Positions 15,466 through 24,570 of a stretch of DNA of 64,000 nucleotides are shown in pieces; position 1 is the first letter of the stretch; each line of letters starts with the position of its first letter. This stretch comes from Opitutus sp. GAS368 (lineage in GTDB: Bacteria > Verrucomicrobiota > Verrucomicrobiia > Opitutales > Opitutaceae). The translations under genes and the position numbers were made by a program. The stretch covers positions 2,016,291-2,080,290 of the forward strand of contig NZ_LT629735.1 in NCBI RefSeq assembly GCF_900104925.1, read 5' to 3'. The notes under the pieces are model-generated. The model was not told the origin of the DNA, made no database searches, and was given only the letters and a program-made list of their open reading frames with translations.

Positions 15466-16767
15466 TTAAGACGCACCGCCGCCGGCCCAAGCCGGTTTTT
15501 CGCGCAGATGGTAGAGGCGCTCGCCGGCCTTGGGTTCGAGGAAGATGCCCTCGGCCTCGCGGTTCGCAAAATCCTCCTTCCGGATGGTCCGCCAGTCGCG
15601 GTAGCCGAGGTTGATCTTCCGGCAGGTGGCCTCGGAGATGCCGGTGGCGAGGGTCACGCGGACGCGGGGCGTCTCGATGCCGGTCTTTTCGTCGTAGGTG
15701 CCGATGCCGTGGACGTGGGTGGAGTGGGCGAGGGTGCCCCAGGGCTCGTGCTTGAACCGGTCCCACTGCTTCAGGAAATACTGCACGCAGTGGTAGCCGA
15801 TGCGTTCGATCATCGGACCATGGACGACGGACACCTCATGGAGGTGCGGGGCGTAGATGATGAGCTCGCCGCCGTCGGCAACGATCGGCTCGAGCTTATA
15901 CATGCACTTCCCGCCAACCCAGAGCTCGTCATACATCGCCGGCGCGCAGGAGAGCACGGAGTGGAACGGCCGGTCCTTGTAAGTGATGTGGAGTTCGCGC
16001 GAAAGTTCGCTGGCGTCGTCCCACGCCACCTCGGGCGTGCCCGCGAAAAGGCCGGCGAGCTCGCCCTGGCCGTGGACGACCAGGCAGAAGCAGAGCTTGG
16101 GCACAGTGACCATCGCGCCGGCGCGGTCCACGACCTGGCGGACGGGCGTCCACTTGTTGCCGATGATCATCGGATTGGTCACGACGGCGCCGAGCCAGTG
16201 GAAGAAATTCAGGATGCCGGGGCCGGCCACACCGGGGAAAAGGTATTTGTTGCCGCCGGAAAAGCCGACGACCTCGTGCGGGAAGACCGGGCCGACGATA
16301 ATGAGCTGGTCGTAATCGAAGAGCCGCTTGTTGATGTGCACCGGCACGTCCATCGCGAACCGGCCGCCGGAAAGCGCGCGGATCTCGTCGGCCGGGATCT
16401 GGCCGAGGTCGCGGAGCGCCGCGGGATTGTCCCACTCGTGGTTGATGAACTCGACAGCCTGGTAGGTGGAGGTGCGTTCATCCGCCGTGATGCCGACGCG
16501 CTGGTTGATGGCGTCAGCCGGCATCGCGGGATGCGTGCCGAGGGCGATCATGACGTCGAATTTCTTTGCGACCCCGCCGATCTGCGCGAAGAGCGCTTGG
16601 AACATCAGGCCGACGGGCGCCGTGCGCGTGCCGTCGGGAATGATGAGCAGCACGCGGCGGTCGCGGTAATCGGCGGCGGGGCAGGCCGCGGCCACCAAGG
16701 CGCGGACCTGCGCCGGGTCGAGGGACTGGTGGGCGGCGGCGAGCAGCCGGTGCGGGGCCTGGGCCAT
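15466..16767 (-). CDS. LarA-family nickel-pincer racemase/epimerase, probable sugar-acid epimerase
   Basis: The 433-residue protein has IIPDGTRTAP (residues 42-51), ALGTHP (His 79), GPVFPHEVVGFSGGNKYLFPG (His 164, Lys 174) and NFFHWLGAVV (His 190). These correspond to the substrate Arg, catalytic histidines and the lysine that anchors the nickel-pincer cofactor in lactate racemase LarA. The family now includes racemases/epimerases of several 2-hydroxy acids. Placed between an IclR regulator and eda/kdgK, this one more likely epimerises C2 of a sugar acid than racemises lactate; that is inference. LarB/C/E maturation genes are not in the window, so they would have to be elsewhere. The start at 16767 leaves 19 bases to iclR. 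Confidence 0.85.
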   Translation of the reverse strand: MAQAPHRLLAAAHQSLDPAQVRALVAAACPAADYRDRRVLLIIPDGTRTAPVGLMFQALFAQIGGVAKKFDVMIALGTHPAMPADAINQRVGITADERTSTYQAVEFINHEWDNPAALRDLGQIPADEIRALSGGRFAMDVPVHINKRLFDYDQLIIVGPVFPHEVVGFSGGNKYLFPGVAGPGILNFFHWLGAVVTNPMIIGNKWTPVRQVVDRAGAMVTVPKLCFCLVVHGQGELAGLFAGTPEVAWDDASELSRELHITYKDRPFHSVLSCAPAMYDELWVGGKCMYKLEPIVADGGELIIYAPHLHEVSVVHGPMIERIGYHCVQYFLKQWDRFKHEPWGTLAHSTHVHGIGTYDEKTGIETPRVRVTLATGISEATCRKINLGYRDWRTIRKEDFANREAEGIFLEPKAGERLYHLREKPAWAGGGAS

Positions 16768-16786
16768 GGGAAACTCCCGCGCCGGA

Positions 16787-17590
16787 TCAGCCGCGCGGCG
16801 CACTGTAGCCGAGGAGACGGGACAACTCGCTCGCGGCGGCTTGCACCTTGCCCGCCATCTCGGGGATGCGGTCCTTGGTGAAGCGCACGGTCGAGGCCGT
16901 GATGCCGATGGCGGCGGCCAGGGTGCCGTCGGAGGCATAGACAGGGGCGGCGAGGCAGCGGATGCCCGGAGCGAATTCCTCGTCGTCGACGCTGTAGCCG
17001 CGTTTGCGCGTGAGTTCGATCTCCCGCTTGATTTCCCCGAGGGTGGTGAGGGTGTGGGGCGTGCGTTTGGCAGGGCGCGCGGCGCCTTTGCCATAAAACT
17101 CGGCCAGGCGCGGGTAATGAAGGAAGGCCAGCAGGGTCTTGCCCGTGGAGGAGCAATGCAGTTCGGCGAGGAAGCCCGGGCGCGAGGCGGCGCGCAGCGG
17201 ATGGGGGCTGTCCTGCACGGCCACGATCAGTGCGCGGTCGTCACAGGAGATCGCGAGGTGGGCGGTCTCGTCGGTCTGGCCCGTGAGCTTCTCGAGGACC
17301 GGGATGGCGGTGGTGCGGATCTCGGTGCCGGCGAGGGATGCGTTGCCGAGCTGGATGAGCACCGGCCCCAATTCATAGAGCGTGCCGTTCTTACGGACCA
17401 GCCCCTCGAGGTGCAGCGTGGTCATGATGCGCAAGGTGGTGGTCGTGGGGATGTCCAGCGTCCGGCCGAGGTCGGCAATCTTGAAGCCGTCGGGGCGGCT
17501 GCCGAGCAGCTTGAGGATCCGGCAGGCATTGCGCAGATTCGGGATGACGTAGCGTTCCTGACTGGAGGCGGGGAGGACGGGGGCAGGCAT
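16787..17590 (-). CDS. IclR-family transcriptional regulator (KdgR-like)
   Basis: The 267-residue regulator has an N-terminal winged helix (CRILKLLGSRPDGFKIADLGRTLDIP...TLRIMTTL) and a C-terminal IclR effector domain (HLAISCDDRALIVAVQDS, HCSSTGKTLLAF, FAPGIRCLAAPVY, GITASTVRF). It is the first gene of the leftward block and is divergent from kduI, the usual arrangement for a local KdgR-type repressor/activator responding to KDG or related acids. The effector is inferred from context. Operators are expected at 17591-17824. Confidence 0.9.
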   Translation of the reverse strand: MPAPVLPASSQERYVIPNLRNACRILKLLGSRPDGFKIADLGRTLDIPTTTTLRIMTTLHLEGLVRKNGTLYELGPVLIQLGNASLAGTEIRTTAIPVLEKLTGQTDETAHLAISCDDRALIVAVQDSPHPLRAASRPGFLAELHCSSTGKTLLAFLHYPRLAEFYGKGAARPAKRTPHTLTTLGEIKREIELTRKRGYSVDDEEFAPGIRCLAAPVYASDGTLAAAIGITASTVRFTKDRIPEMAGKVQAAASELSRLLGYSAPRG

Positions 17591-17824
17591 GGGGTGCGGG
17601 CGGGGGCCGAAGGGCCAGCCTTGGCGGGGAGCGGCCGGGCTAAATAAAAACGGCGGCGAAAAATATTGTTGCCACCCAACGTGGATGTTCAGATATGGAT
17701 TGCAAGTTCATTAGTGAATATCCCGCCCTTGGCCAACCCCACCTGCCCCCGGGCAGCCTTATCTGGATAAGCAACGATTCCCTCGCCGGAGGCGTTGCCT
17801 CCGTTCAGCCCCGGAATCCTTTCC
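17591..17824. promoter_or_regulatory. Divergent control region iclR / kduI
   Basis: This 234-bp spacer is visibly more AT-rich in its middle (17640-17720) than the flanking genes. It includes 'ttcattagtgaatat', with TTCA/TGAA half-sites, and 'aacgtggatgttcagatatgg'. Both transcription units should start here, and an IclR-type palindromic operator is plausible, but I cannot fix the site or the -35/-10 boxes. Confidence 0.5.
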
Positions 17825-18655
17825 ATGCACATTCACGAAACCAGCAACCCGCGCACCGCCGTCACCCTGACGACCGAGCAACTCCGCGCGGAGTTTCTCG
17901 TGCCCGGCCTTTTTTCTCCCGGCGCGGCGAACTTCCGCTACTGGGAGACGGACCGCACGATCATGGGCGGCATCACGCCCGGCGCCACCGCCGTGCCGCT
18001 GCCGAATCCCCCGGAGGTGCGCAGCGCCTTCTTTCTCGAGCGCCGCGAAGCCGGCGTGATCAACCTCGGCGGCGCCGGCACCGTCACCGTGGACGGCACC
18101 GTGCATGCCCTGGAGCCGCTCGACGCGCTCTACCTCGGCCGCGGGACCAAGGCCGTCACGTTCGCCTCGCACTCGGCCGACACGCCGGCGCGGTTCTATT
18201 TCCTGTCCTACCCGGCCCACGCCGTCTACCCGGGGCGGCACATCCCGATCAAGGAGGCCAAGGGCGACCGGCTCGGCGCCCGCGAGACCGCCAACGAGCG
18301 CACGCTCTTCAAGCTCATCCATCCCGCCGCGTTTCCCACCTGCCAGCTCGTGATGGGCTTCACCCGCATGGAGCCGGGCAGCGTCTGGAACACCATGCCG
18401 CCGCACACGCACCTGCGCCGTTCCGAGGTTTACTGCTACTTCCATGTCGCGCCGACCGCCGCAGTCTTCCACTTCATGGGCGAGCCGGCGGCCACCCGTC
18501 ACCTGGTGGTGCATGATCTCGAGGCCGTCCTTTCGCCGCCGTGGTCCATCCATAGCGGCGTCGGCACCGCGGCCTACGCCTTCGTCTGGGGCATGGGCGG
18601 CGAGAACCAGGAGTTCGCCGACATGGATCCCGCGCCGGTCGCGCAGCTGCGATGA
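17825..18655 (+). CDS. kduI: 5-keto-4-deoxyuronate isomerase
   Basis: The 276-residue cupin isomerase has FSPGAANFRYWETDRTIMGGITPG near the N-terminus, FFLERREAGVINLGGAGTV and the zinc-site region WNTMPPHTHLRRSEVYCYF, with the typical ending WGMGGENQEFADMD. It converts 4-deoxy-L-threo-5-hexosulose uronate, released from unsaturated galacturonides, to 3-deoxy-D-glycero-2,5-hexodiulosonate. I start at ATG 17825; a TTG ten codons upstream is less likely. It is first in the rightward uronate operon. Confidence 0.96.
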   Translation: MHIHETSNPRTAVTLTTEQLRAEFLVPGLFSPGAANFRYWETDRTIMGGITPGATAVPLPNPPEVRSAFFLERREAGVINLGGAGTVTVDGTVHALEPLDALYLGRGTKAVTFASHSADTPARFYFLSYPAHAVYPGRHIPIKEAKGDRLGARETANERTLFKLIHPAAFPTCQLVMGFTRMEPGSVWNTMPPHTHLRRSEVYCYFHVAPTAAVFHFMGEPAATRHLVVHDLEAVLSPPWSIHSGVGTAAYAFVWGMGGENQEFADMDPAPVAQLR

Positions 18656-18672
18656 ACGTTTCCACCCAATTG

Positions 18673-18725
18673 GTAGGGGCGTCCCTCGGGGACGCCCGCG
18701 GGCGCCATCAAGCGGCGCCCCTGCC
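18673..18725. repeat. Palindromic repeat family G, intergenic copy
   Basis: GTAGGGGCGTCCCTCGGGG at one end and gcggcgcccctgcc at the other. Its reverse complement matches the two copies inside uxaE (25503-25553, 26160-26210) over nearly all positions. It lies between kduI and kduD. Confidence 0.8.
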
Positions 18726-18727
18726 CT

Positions 18728-19495
18728 ATGTCTAGCATCCTCGACAGTTTTCGCCTCGACGGAAAGGTCGCCATCGTCACCGGCGCCTCGCGCGGCCTCG
18801 GCGCCGCCATGGCCCGGGCCCTGGCCGAGGCCGGCGCGGACCTCGTGCTCGTCGCCCGCGGCGACATGGCCGCCCTGCAGAAATCCATCGCCGCCACCGG
18901 CCGTCGCAGCGTGGTCGTGGCGGCCGATGTCGGCACGCCCGCCGCCGCCGCGAAGATCGTGGCCGCGGCCTACGAGGTGTTCGGCCGCGCCGACATCCTC
19001 GTCAACAATGCCGGCATCATCCGCCGCGCCAACCTCCTTGAGTTCACCGAGACCGACTGGACCGACGTGCTCAACGTCAACCTCACCGGCGCCTTCCGCC
19101 TCAGCCAGCGCTTTGCCGCCGAGCTGGTCGCGCGCAAGTCGCCGGGCAAGATCATCAACATCGCGTCGATGCTCTCCTTCCAGGGCGGCATCCGCGTGGT
19201 CTCCTACACCGCGGCCAAGAGCGCGCTGGCCGGTGTCACCCGCGCCATGGCCAACGAGCTCGCGCCGTCGGGCATCAACGTCAACGCCATCGCGCCGGGC
19301 TACATGGCGACCGACAACACCGAGCAGCTCCGCGCCGACGCCGCGCGCAACCAGTCGATCCTCGATCGCATTCCCGCCGGCCGCTGGGGCACCCCGGCCG
19401 ACCTGGCGGGCGCCGTAATCTTCCTTGCCGCCCCGGCGTCTGACTACATGCACGGCCACATCCTCGCGGTCGACGGTGGCTGGCTCGTGCGCTGA
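18728..19495 (+). CDS. kduD: 2-dehydro-3-deoxy-D-gluconate (2-deoxygluconate) 3-/5-dehydrogenase
   Basis: The 255-residue short-chain dehydrogenase has a TGASRGLG nucleotide-binding loop, NNAGIIRRANLLEF, the Ser/Tyr/Lys catalytic set (IASMLSFQGG..., SYTAAKSAL) and the ending ILAVDGGWLVR. NNAGIIRR and ANLLEFTETDW are typical of KduD. It reduces the KduI product to 2-keto-3-deoxygluconate with NAD(P)H. It follows kduI with only a palindrome between, and supplies KdgK. Confidence 0.94.
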   Translation: MSSILDSFRLDGKVAIVTGASRGLGAAMARALAEAGADLVLVARGDMAALQKSIAATGRRSVVVAADVGTPAAAAKIVAAAYEVFGRADILVNNAGIIRRANLLEFTETDWTDVLNVNLTGAFRLSQRFAAELVARKSPGKIINIASMLSFQGGIRVVSYTAAKSALAGVTRAMANELAPSGINVNAIAPGYMATDNTEQLRADAARNQSILDRIPAGRWGTPADLAGAVIFLAAPASDYMHGHILAVDGGWLVR

Positions 19496-19508
19496 ACCCC
19501 GCTGCTTC

Positions 19509-20720
19509 ATGAAATCCCTGCGTTTGCTTCCGCTGTTCCTCGCGTCGGTGCTCGCCGCCGTCGCCGCCGACAAGGTGACCGTCACCGTGTCCCACGACTA
19601 CGCCGGGGCGCGCCCCGCCGAGACCATCACGATCCCGTGGTCCGACATCAACCAGGCCCTGCCCGGCGCGATGCTGCAGCATATCGCGGTCAGGGACGCC
19701 AAGGGCGGCATGCTGCCCTACCAGGTCACCAATGTCGCGCCCGAGGCCAGGGACCCGAAGGGGCAGGGCATCGCCTATGGCGAGCTGATCTTCCAGCACG
19801 ACTTCGCCGCCGGCGAGAAATCCGCCACCTTCACGATCGAGAAGACCGAGGCCGTCGCGCCGGTTTTCCCGAGCAAGGTTTTTGCCCGTTATGTGCCGGA
19901 ACGCCTTGATGACTTCGCGTGGGAGAACGACAGGATCGCCCATCGCACCTACGGCCCGGCGCTGGCCGAGGCCCGCCCCGCCGGCGCCAACAAGGAGGTG
20001 CTGGTCAGCAGCGGCCTCGACGTCTGGTGCAAGCGCGTCAACTACCTGATCGTCGACCGCTGGTATAACAAGGGCCACGACCACTACCACCACGACGAGG
20101 GCGAGGGCATGGACATGTATCAGACCGGCGCCTCCCGCGGCTGCGGCGGCACCGGGATCTGGGACGGCCGGCAGCTTTACGTCAGCCGCAATTACAAGAC
20201 CTGGAAGGTCATCGCCAACGGCCCCATCCGCGCGATCTTCGAGCTGGGTTACGAGACCTGGAGCGCCGGCGGCTCCACCGTGTCGGAAGTAAAGCGGTTC
20301 ACGATCGACGCCGGCCAGAACCTGGACCGCATCGACAGCACTTTCACCGCGGAGGTCGGGCCGAAGAATCTCACGATCGGCATCGGCCTGAACAAGGACA
20401 GCGGCGACAAGGGGCAGGACACCGTGGCGACGGTCAGCCAGAACCAGGCCGAAGGCTGGCTCAGCCAGTGGGAGGTCGAGAAGACCAACGGCGCGATCGG
20501 CGAAGGCATCATCGTGCCCGCGGACGTCGCGGGTTTCGCCGAGGATTCCGCCAACCGGCTGGTGCTGGCCAAGGCGGTTTCCGGCCAGCCGCTCCGCTAT
20601 TACGTCGGTGCCGGCTGGTCCAAGGCCGGCGAGTTCACCACCAAGGAGGCGTGGGAAGCCTACGTCGCCGCCTTCGCCGCCCGGCTCAGGGCCCCCCTCA
20701 AGGTCACGCTGATCCCATGA
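19509..20720 (+). CDS. DUF4861 secreted protein of the pectin locus
   Basis: The 403-residue product starts with a Sec signal (MKSLRLLPLFLASVLAAVAA). It then has a beta-rich DUF4861-type body with DIWDV-like features here read as WYNKGHDHYHHDEGEGMD, GCGGTGIWDG and YVSRNYKTWKVIANGPIRAIFEL. DUF4861 proteins occur in pectin/alginate degradation loci. Their biochemical role is not settled, but the length, export signal and conserved polar motifs suggest a periplasmic carbohydrate-active protein. Its TGA overlaps the ATG of the GH105 gene (ATGA), so the two are coupled. Confidence 0.85.
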   Translation: MKSLRLLPLFLASVLAAVAADKVTVTVSHDYAGARPAETITIPWSDINQALPGAMLQHIAVRDAKGGMLPYQVTNVAPEARDPKGQGIAYGELIFQHDFAAGEKSATFTIEKTEAVAPVFPSKVFARYVPERLDDFAWENDRIAHRTYGPALAEARPAGANKEVLVSSGLDVWCKRVNYLIVDRWYNKGHDHYHHDEGEGMDMYQTGASRGCGGTGIWDGRQLYVSRNYKTWKVIANGPIRAIFELGYETWSAGGSTVSEVKRFTIDAGQNLDRIDSTFTAEVGPKNLTIGIGLNKDSGDKGQDTVATVSQNQAEGWLSQWEVEKTNGAIGEGIIVPADVAGFAEDSANRLVLAKAVSGQPLRYYVGAGWSKAGEFTTKEAWEAYVAAFAARLRAPLKVTLIP

Positions 20721-21832
20721 GATTGCGCCGCCTTCTCCTCTCCGCGCTCGTCCTGTTGGCCGGTTGGACCCGGGCCGTGGCGGCGGACGACAGCACCGTG
20801 CTGGCGCTGATGGAGCGCGTCGCCGACTGGCAGCTCGCCCATCCCCGGCCGGACAAGGGGGAGGACAAGGCGGACGGCTGGATCAACGGCGCGTTCTACA
20901 CCGGCGTGATGGCCCTTGCGCGCGACTCGGCCAGCCCGCGTTTCCACGACGCGATGATGAAAATGGCCGAGGGCAACCAATGGAAGCCGGCCGCCCGCGT
21001 TTATCACGCCGACGACCAGGTCGTCACGCAGACCTACCTCGATCTTTACCTGCAGCACCGCGATCCGCGCATGCTGGCGCCGACCCGGGAGCGGTTTGAT
21101 TACATCCTCGCGCACCCGAAGGACGACAATCTCGACTTCGACGGGGCGAAGAATCCCGACCGGCTCGACCACTGGTCATGGTGCGATTCCCTCTTCATGG
21201 CGCCGCCCGCGTGGGCGCGGCTGTGGAAGGCGACGGGCAACGCCGCCTACCTCGACTTCGCCGTGACCAAGTGGTGGGTCACCTCGGATTATCTCTACGA
21301 CCAGGAGGAGCACCTCTATTTCCGCGACAGCGGCTATTTCGGCAAACGTGAGAAGAACGGGCGCAAGGTCTTCTGGAGCCGCGGCAACGGCTGGGTGCTG
21401 GCCGGCCTGGCGCGCATGCTCGAGCTGCTGCCGGCGGACCACCCCGCGCGGCCGCGCTTTGAGCGGCAGTTCCGCGAGATGGCGGACAAGGTCGTGACCC
21501 TGCAGCAGGCCGACGGCTTCTGGCGCTCCAGCCTGCTGGATCCGGCGAGCTATCCCTCGCCCGAGACCAGCGGCACGGGTTTCTACTGCTACGCCTTCGC
21601 CTGGGGCATCAACCACGGGCTGCTTGACCGCGCGAAGTTCGAGACTCCGGTGCGCCGCGCCTGGGCGGCTCTGGCCGGCTGCGTCAACGCCGACGGCAAG
21701 CTCACCCATGTGCAGCCGGTCGGCGCCACCCCGGTCACCTTTGATCCCCAGTGGAACGAGCCCTTCGGCACCGGCGCCTTCCTGCTCGCGGGCAGCGAGG
21801 TTCGCCGCCTCCCGCACCCCTTGATGCCATGA
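20717..21832 (+). CDS. Unsaturated rhamnogalacturonyl/glucuronyl hydrolase (GH105)
   Basis: The 371-residue protein has a Sec signal (MRLRRLLLSALVLLAGWTRAVAA) and an (alpha/alpha)6 barrel of the YteR/YesR type. Motifs include WINGAFYTGVMAL, DHWSWCDSLFMAPPAWARL (with the catalytic-type Asp), FWSRGNGWVLAGLARML and ETSGTGFYCYAFAWGIN. GH105 removes the unsaturated 4,5-uronic acid from the non-reducing end of pectin-derived oligosaccharides, whose product rearranges to the KduI substrate. It is likely periplasmic. It overlaps the DUF4861 gene by four bases. Confidence 0.92.
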   Translation: MRLRRLLLSALVLLAGWTRAVAADDSTVLALMERVADWQLAHPRPDKGEDKADGWINGAFYTGVMALARDSASPRFHDAMMKMAEGNQWKPAARVYHADDQVVTQTYLDLYLQHRDPRMLAPTRERFDYILAHPKDDNLDFDGAKNPDRLDHWSWCDSLFMAPPAWARLWKATGNAAYLDFAVTKWWVTSDYLYDQEEHLYFRDSGYFGKREKNGRKVFWSRGNGWVLAGLARMLELLPADHPARPRFERQFREMADKVVTLQQADGFWRSSLLDPASYPSPETSGTGFYCYAFAWGINHGLLDRAKFETPVRRAWAALAGCVNADGKLTHVQPVGATPVTFDPQWNEPFGTGAFLLAGSEVRRLPHPLMP

Positions 21833-21969
21833 AGGCCCCGTTCCAGTTTCTGGCGCGCGCCACGGCCGTCGCCGGCGTGCTGCCGGCCTCCGCCGCGCAC
21901 AATCCCTCATGCCCAAGGTCGGCGGCGCCACGCCGCCCGAGTGGGCCCCTGCCCCCCGTGAAACCATGA
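21829..21969 (+). CDS. Short signal-peptide-like reading, possible gene remnant
   Basis: An ATG overlapping the GH105 stop (ATGA) opens 46 codons beginning MKAPFQFLARATAVAGVLPASAAHNPS, which looks like a Sec signal followed by a proline/arginine tail that overlaps the MFS start. It may be a real small exported protein or the 5' remnant of a lost secreted pectinase gene; the tail does not look folded. Low confidence. Confidence 0.25.
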   Translation: MKAPFQFLARATAVAGVLPASAAHNPSCPRSAAPRRPSGPLPPVKP

Positions 21970-23261
21970 GCCAATCTGCCCCCGCTCCCGCCACCAATTA
22001 CCGCTGGGTCGTCTGCGCCCTCCTGTTCTTCGCCACGACCATCAACTACATCGACCGGCAGATCCTCGCGCTGATCAAGCCGATCCTCGACGAGCAGCTG
22101 CACTGGACCAACGAGCAGTTCGGCATGGTCAACGGCGCCTTCCAGGGCGCCTATGCGCTGGGCCTGCTGGTCTTCGGGTGGTTCGTGGACCGCTTCGGCA
22201 CGAAGATCGGCTATGCCGTTTCCATCGCCGCCTGGAGTGTCGCGGCCATCGGCCATGCGCTGGTCTACAGCATCAGCGGCTTCCTGTTCGCCCGGGTGGC
22301 GCTCGGCCTCGGCGAGGGCGGCAACTTCCCCTCGGCCATCAAGGCCGTCGCCCTCTGGTTCCCCAAGCGCGAGCGCGCCACCGCCACCGCCATCTTCAAC
22401 TCCGGCACGAATGTCGGCGCCATCATCGCCCCGCTCATCGTGCCCGCCGTCGCCCTCTCGCTGGGCTGGCACTGGGCCTTCATCTGTGCGGGCCTGGCCG
22501 GCTTCCTCTGGCTCTTCCTCTGGTTCCCGTTCTACAACGTGCCCGAGAAGATCAAGGCGGCCAACGCCGCCGAACTCGATCACATCGCCAGCGACCGCGA
22601 CGACACCAGCCGCGACGGCGAGAAGGTCTCCTGGCTCAGCCTGCTCGGCTACCGGCAGACCTGGGCGTTCGTCCTCGCCAAGGGCCTGACCGACCCGGTG
22701 TGGTGGTTCTTCCTCACGTGGCTGCCCGACTTTTTCAAGCAGACGCGCCATCTCGACATCAAGACGAGCGGCCCGATGCTTGCGACCATCTACGGCGTGG
22801 CGACGGTGCTCAGCATCGGCGCGGGCGTCGTGGTCGGCCGGCTGGTGAAATCCGGCTGGACGGTCACCCGCGCGCGCAAGACGGCCATGTTCACCTCCGC
22901 CCTTTGCGTGGTGCCGATCATCCTCGTGAAGGACGTCGGTGACTGGACGGCCGTGCTGCTCATCGGTCTGGCCTGCGCCGCCCACCAGGCCTGGTCGGCC
23001 AACCTCTTCACGACGGCCTCCGACATGTTTCCCAAGCGCGCCGTCGCCTCGGTCGTCGGCCTCGGCGGCATGGCGGGTTCGGGGCTGGGCATCTTCTTCC
23101 CGGTGCTCGCGGGCCGGCTGCTCGACACTTTCAAGGCGCAGGACAACGTCTCGGCCGGCTATGCCCTGCTCTTCTCGATTTGTGCGGGCGCCTACATCGC
23201 GACCTTCATCCTGCAGCATCTGCTCGCTCCCAAGTTCGAGATGGTGGAGCTCAAGGCCTGA
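21966..23261 (+). CDS. MFS hexuronate transporter (ExuT-like, ACS family)
   Basis: The 431-residue, 12-helix transporter begins with YRWVVCALLFFATTINYIDRQILALIKP, the anion:cation symporter signature of ExuT-type carriers. It has FGWFVDRFGTKIGY (the MFS A motif), GLGEGGNFPSAIKAVALWFPKRERATATAIFNSGTNVGA and VWWFFLTWLPDFF. It should import galacturonate/glucuronate by proton symport. I start at 21966, next to the conserved sequence; an ATG at 21909 is also in frame. Confidence 0.9.
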   Translation: MSQSAPAPATNYRWVVCALLFFATTINYIDRQILALIKPILDEQLHWTNEQFGMVNGAFQGAYALGLLVFGWFVDRFGTKIGYAVSIAAWSVAAIGHALVYSISGFLFARVALGLGEGGNFPSAIKAVALWFPKRERATATAIFNSGTNVGAIIAPLIVPAVALSLGWHWAFICAGLAGFLWLFLWFPFYNVPEKIKAANAAELDHIASDRDDTSRDGEKVSWLSLLGYRQTWAFVLAKGLTDPVWWFFLTWLPDFFKQTRHLDIKTSGPMLATIYGVATVLSIGAGVVVGRLVKSGWTVTRARKTAMFTSALCVVPIILVKDVGDWTAVLLIGLACAAHQAWSANLFTTASDMFPKRAVASVVGLGGMAGSGLGIFFPVLAGRLLDTFKAQDNVSAGYALLFSICAGAYIATFILQHLLAPKFEMVELKA

Positions 23262-23282
23262 GCCGGGATCATGCTATCGGTG

Positions 23283-23356
23283 GTGGAGCGGGTTGACCCC
23301 AACACGCTGGTTTGGGAGCGAACATCCTGAAGTGCGCTGGGTCAGCGCGCTCCACC
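23283..23356. repeat. Palindromic repeat, hairpin family W, copy 2
   Basis: GTGGAGCGGGTTGACCCC and the 'gtcagcgcgctccac' arm enclose 'aacacgctggttt...gagcgaacat' exactly as in the copy at 1140-1213. Confidence 0.75.
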
Positions 23357-23409
23357 TTGCCCAGGGCCGCTGGCGAATGGAGTGAACTTCAACTGCATGA
23401 GTCCGGCTG

Positions 23410-23534
23410 ATACCAAACGCCCAAAGCTTTTACACGAAGGCCGCAAAGAACGCAGAGATATTTCCCCTCGCAGGATCTGCTTCGCGGTCTTGGCGACCCT
23501 GGTGTAGAGTGTAGTAGCTTGAGGCGATTGGTAT
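23410..23534. repeat. 125-bp MITE-like element, copy 2
   Basis: Same length and orientation as 1328-1452, with ATACCAA/TTGGTAT ends and four substitutions. The surrounding DNA is different apart from a family W hairpin upstream in both places. Confidence 0.75.
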
Positions 23535-23775
23535 GAGATGTTCCCCCGCCATGGGTGGATCGGCCTGAAGCAGATCAAGGGTTCGCCGCCGGCACGGCCG
23601 GGGCCGCGGCGGATTTTGACGCGTTCCAGGTCGACCCCGTGACGAAATGAGACTTTTCCCGCGCCAGCCGGTGTCGGGGCTTGCCGTGAGGGAGGGAAGA
23701 TAATTCCATGATCACCCGCTTGTTTCATAAGTGAACAAGGCTCCGCCCCGGCGGCGCCTGAACCCTTTATCCGCG

Positions 23776-24564
23776 ATGAATAATCCTGATTATCTCAATC
23801 AACTGTTCGGACTAACTGGCAAGGTGGCCGTCGTCATCGGCGGCACCGGCGAACTCTGCGGCGCGATGGCCGAGGGCCTGGCCGGCGTCGGCGCCGAGGT
23901 CGTCCTCGTCGGCCGCAGCCTCGAGAAGGCCGAGGCGCGCCTCAAGAAGATCGCCGCCGCGGGCGGCAAGGCCTGGTTCCATGCCGCCGAGGCCACCAGC
24001 AAGGCGGAGGTCGAGGGCTTGCGCGACGCCGTGCTCAGGCGCAGCGGCCGCATCGACATCGTGATCAACGGCGCGGGCATCAATTCCGCCACGCCGTTCT
24101 TCGACATCACCGAGGAGGAGTTCGACCGCATCGTGCGCGTGAACCTCAAGGGCGTGTTTCTCGGCTGCCAGGTTTTCGGCCGCTACCTCGTCGAGCGGGG
24201 ACAGGGCGGCTCCATCATCAACCTCGGCTCGATGTCGGGCGTCGTGCCGCTGTCGCGCGTGTTCACCTACTCGGCGACCAAGGGCGCCGTGCACAATCTC
24301 TCGCTCAACCTCGCCCGCGAATGGGCGCCGCACAGGGTGCGGGTCAACGTCCTCGTCCCGGGTTTCTTCCCGGCCGAGCAGAACCAGAAGGTCCTCACGC
24401 CCGACCGCGTCGCCAGCATCATGGGCCATACGCCGATGAAGCGCTTCGGCGAAGCCCGCGAACTCATCGGGGCCACCCTGCTGCTCGCGAGCGACGGCGC
24501 GGGTTCGTTCATCACCGGCGAGGAGCTGATCGTCGACGGCGGCTACCACGCGATGACGATCTGA
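23776..24564 (+). CDS. SDR family D-mannonate oxidoreductase (fructuronate reductase) candidate
   Basis: The 262-residue short-chain dehydrogenase has [58 protein letters not shown] and the ending [18 protein letters not shown]. The atypical GGTGELCG loop and [11 protein letters not shown]...[12 protein letters not shown] are typical of the SDR mannonate oxidoreductases found in uronate loci of non-enteric bacteria. With UxaC and UxaE next to it, reduction of D-fructuronate to D-mannonate is the likely role. Mannonate dehydratase (UxuA), the next enzyme, is not in the window. Confidence 0.82.
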   Translation: MNNPDYLNQLFGLTGKVAVVIGGTGELCGAMAEGLAGVGAEVVLVGRSLEKAEARLKKIAAAGGKAWFHAAEATSKAEVEGLRDAVLRRSGRIDIVINGAGINSATPFFDITEEEFDRIVRVNLKGVFLGCQVFGRYLVERGQGGSIINLGSMSGVVPLSRVFTYSATKGAVHNLSLNLAREWAPHRVRVNVLVPGFFPAEQNQKVLTPDRVASIMGHTPMKRFGEARELIGATLLLASDGAGSFITGEELIVDGGYHAMTI

Positions 24565-24570
24565 ATTTTC

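Larger units (their letters stand above)
23262..23775. other. Repeat-filled spacer between transporter and SDR genes
   Basis: This half-kilobase contains the second copies of the family W hairpin (23283-23356) and the 125-bp element (23410-23534). The remainder, about 23540-23770, shows no recognisable gene or repeat. It splits the rightward locus, so a second promoter for the SDR-uxaE-uxaC group is likely in it. Confidence 0.55.

Noticed and set aside
17759-19585. A 608-codon reverse reading over kduI and kduD
   Set aside because: It is antisense to two well-recognised enzymes and has Arg/Gly/Val-rich composition with no domain.
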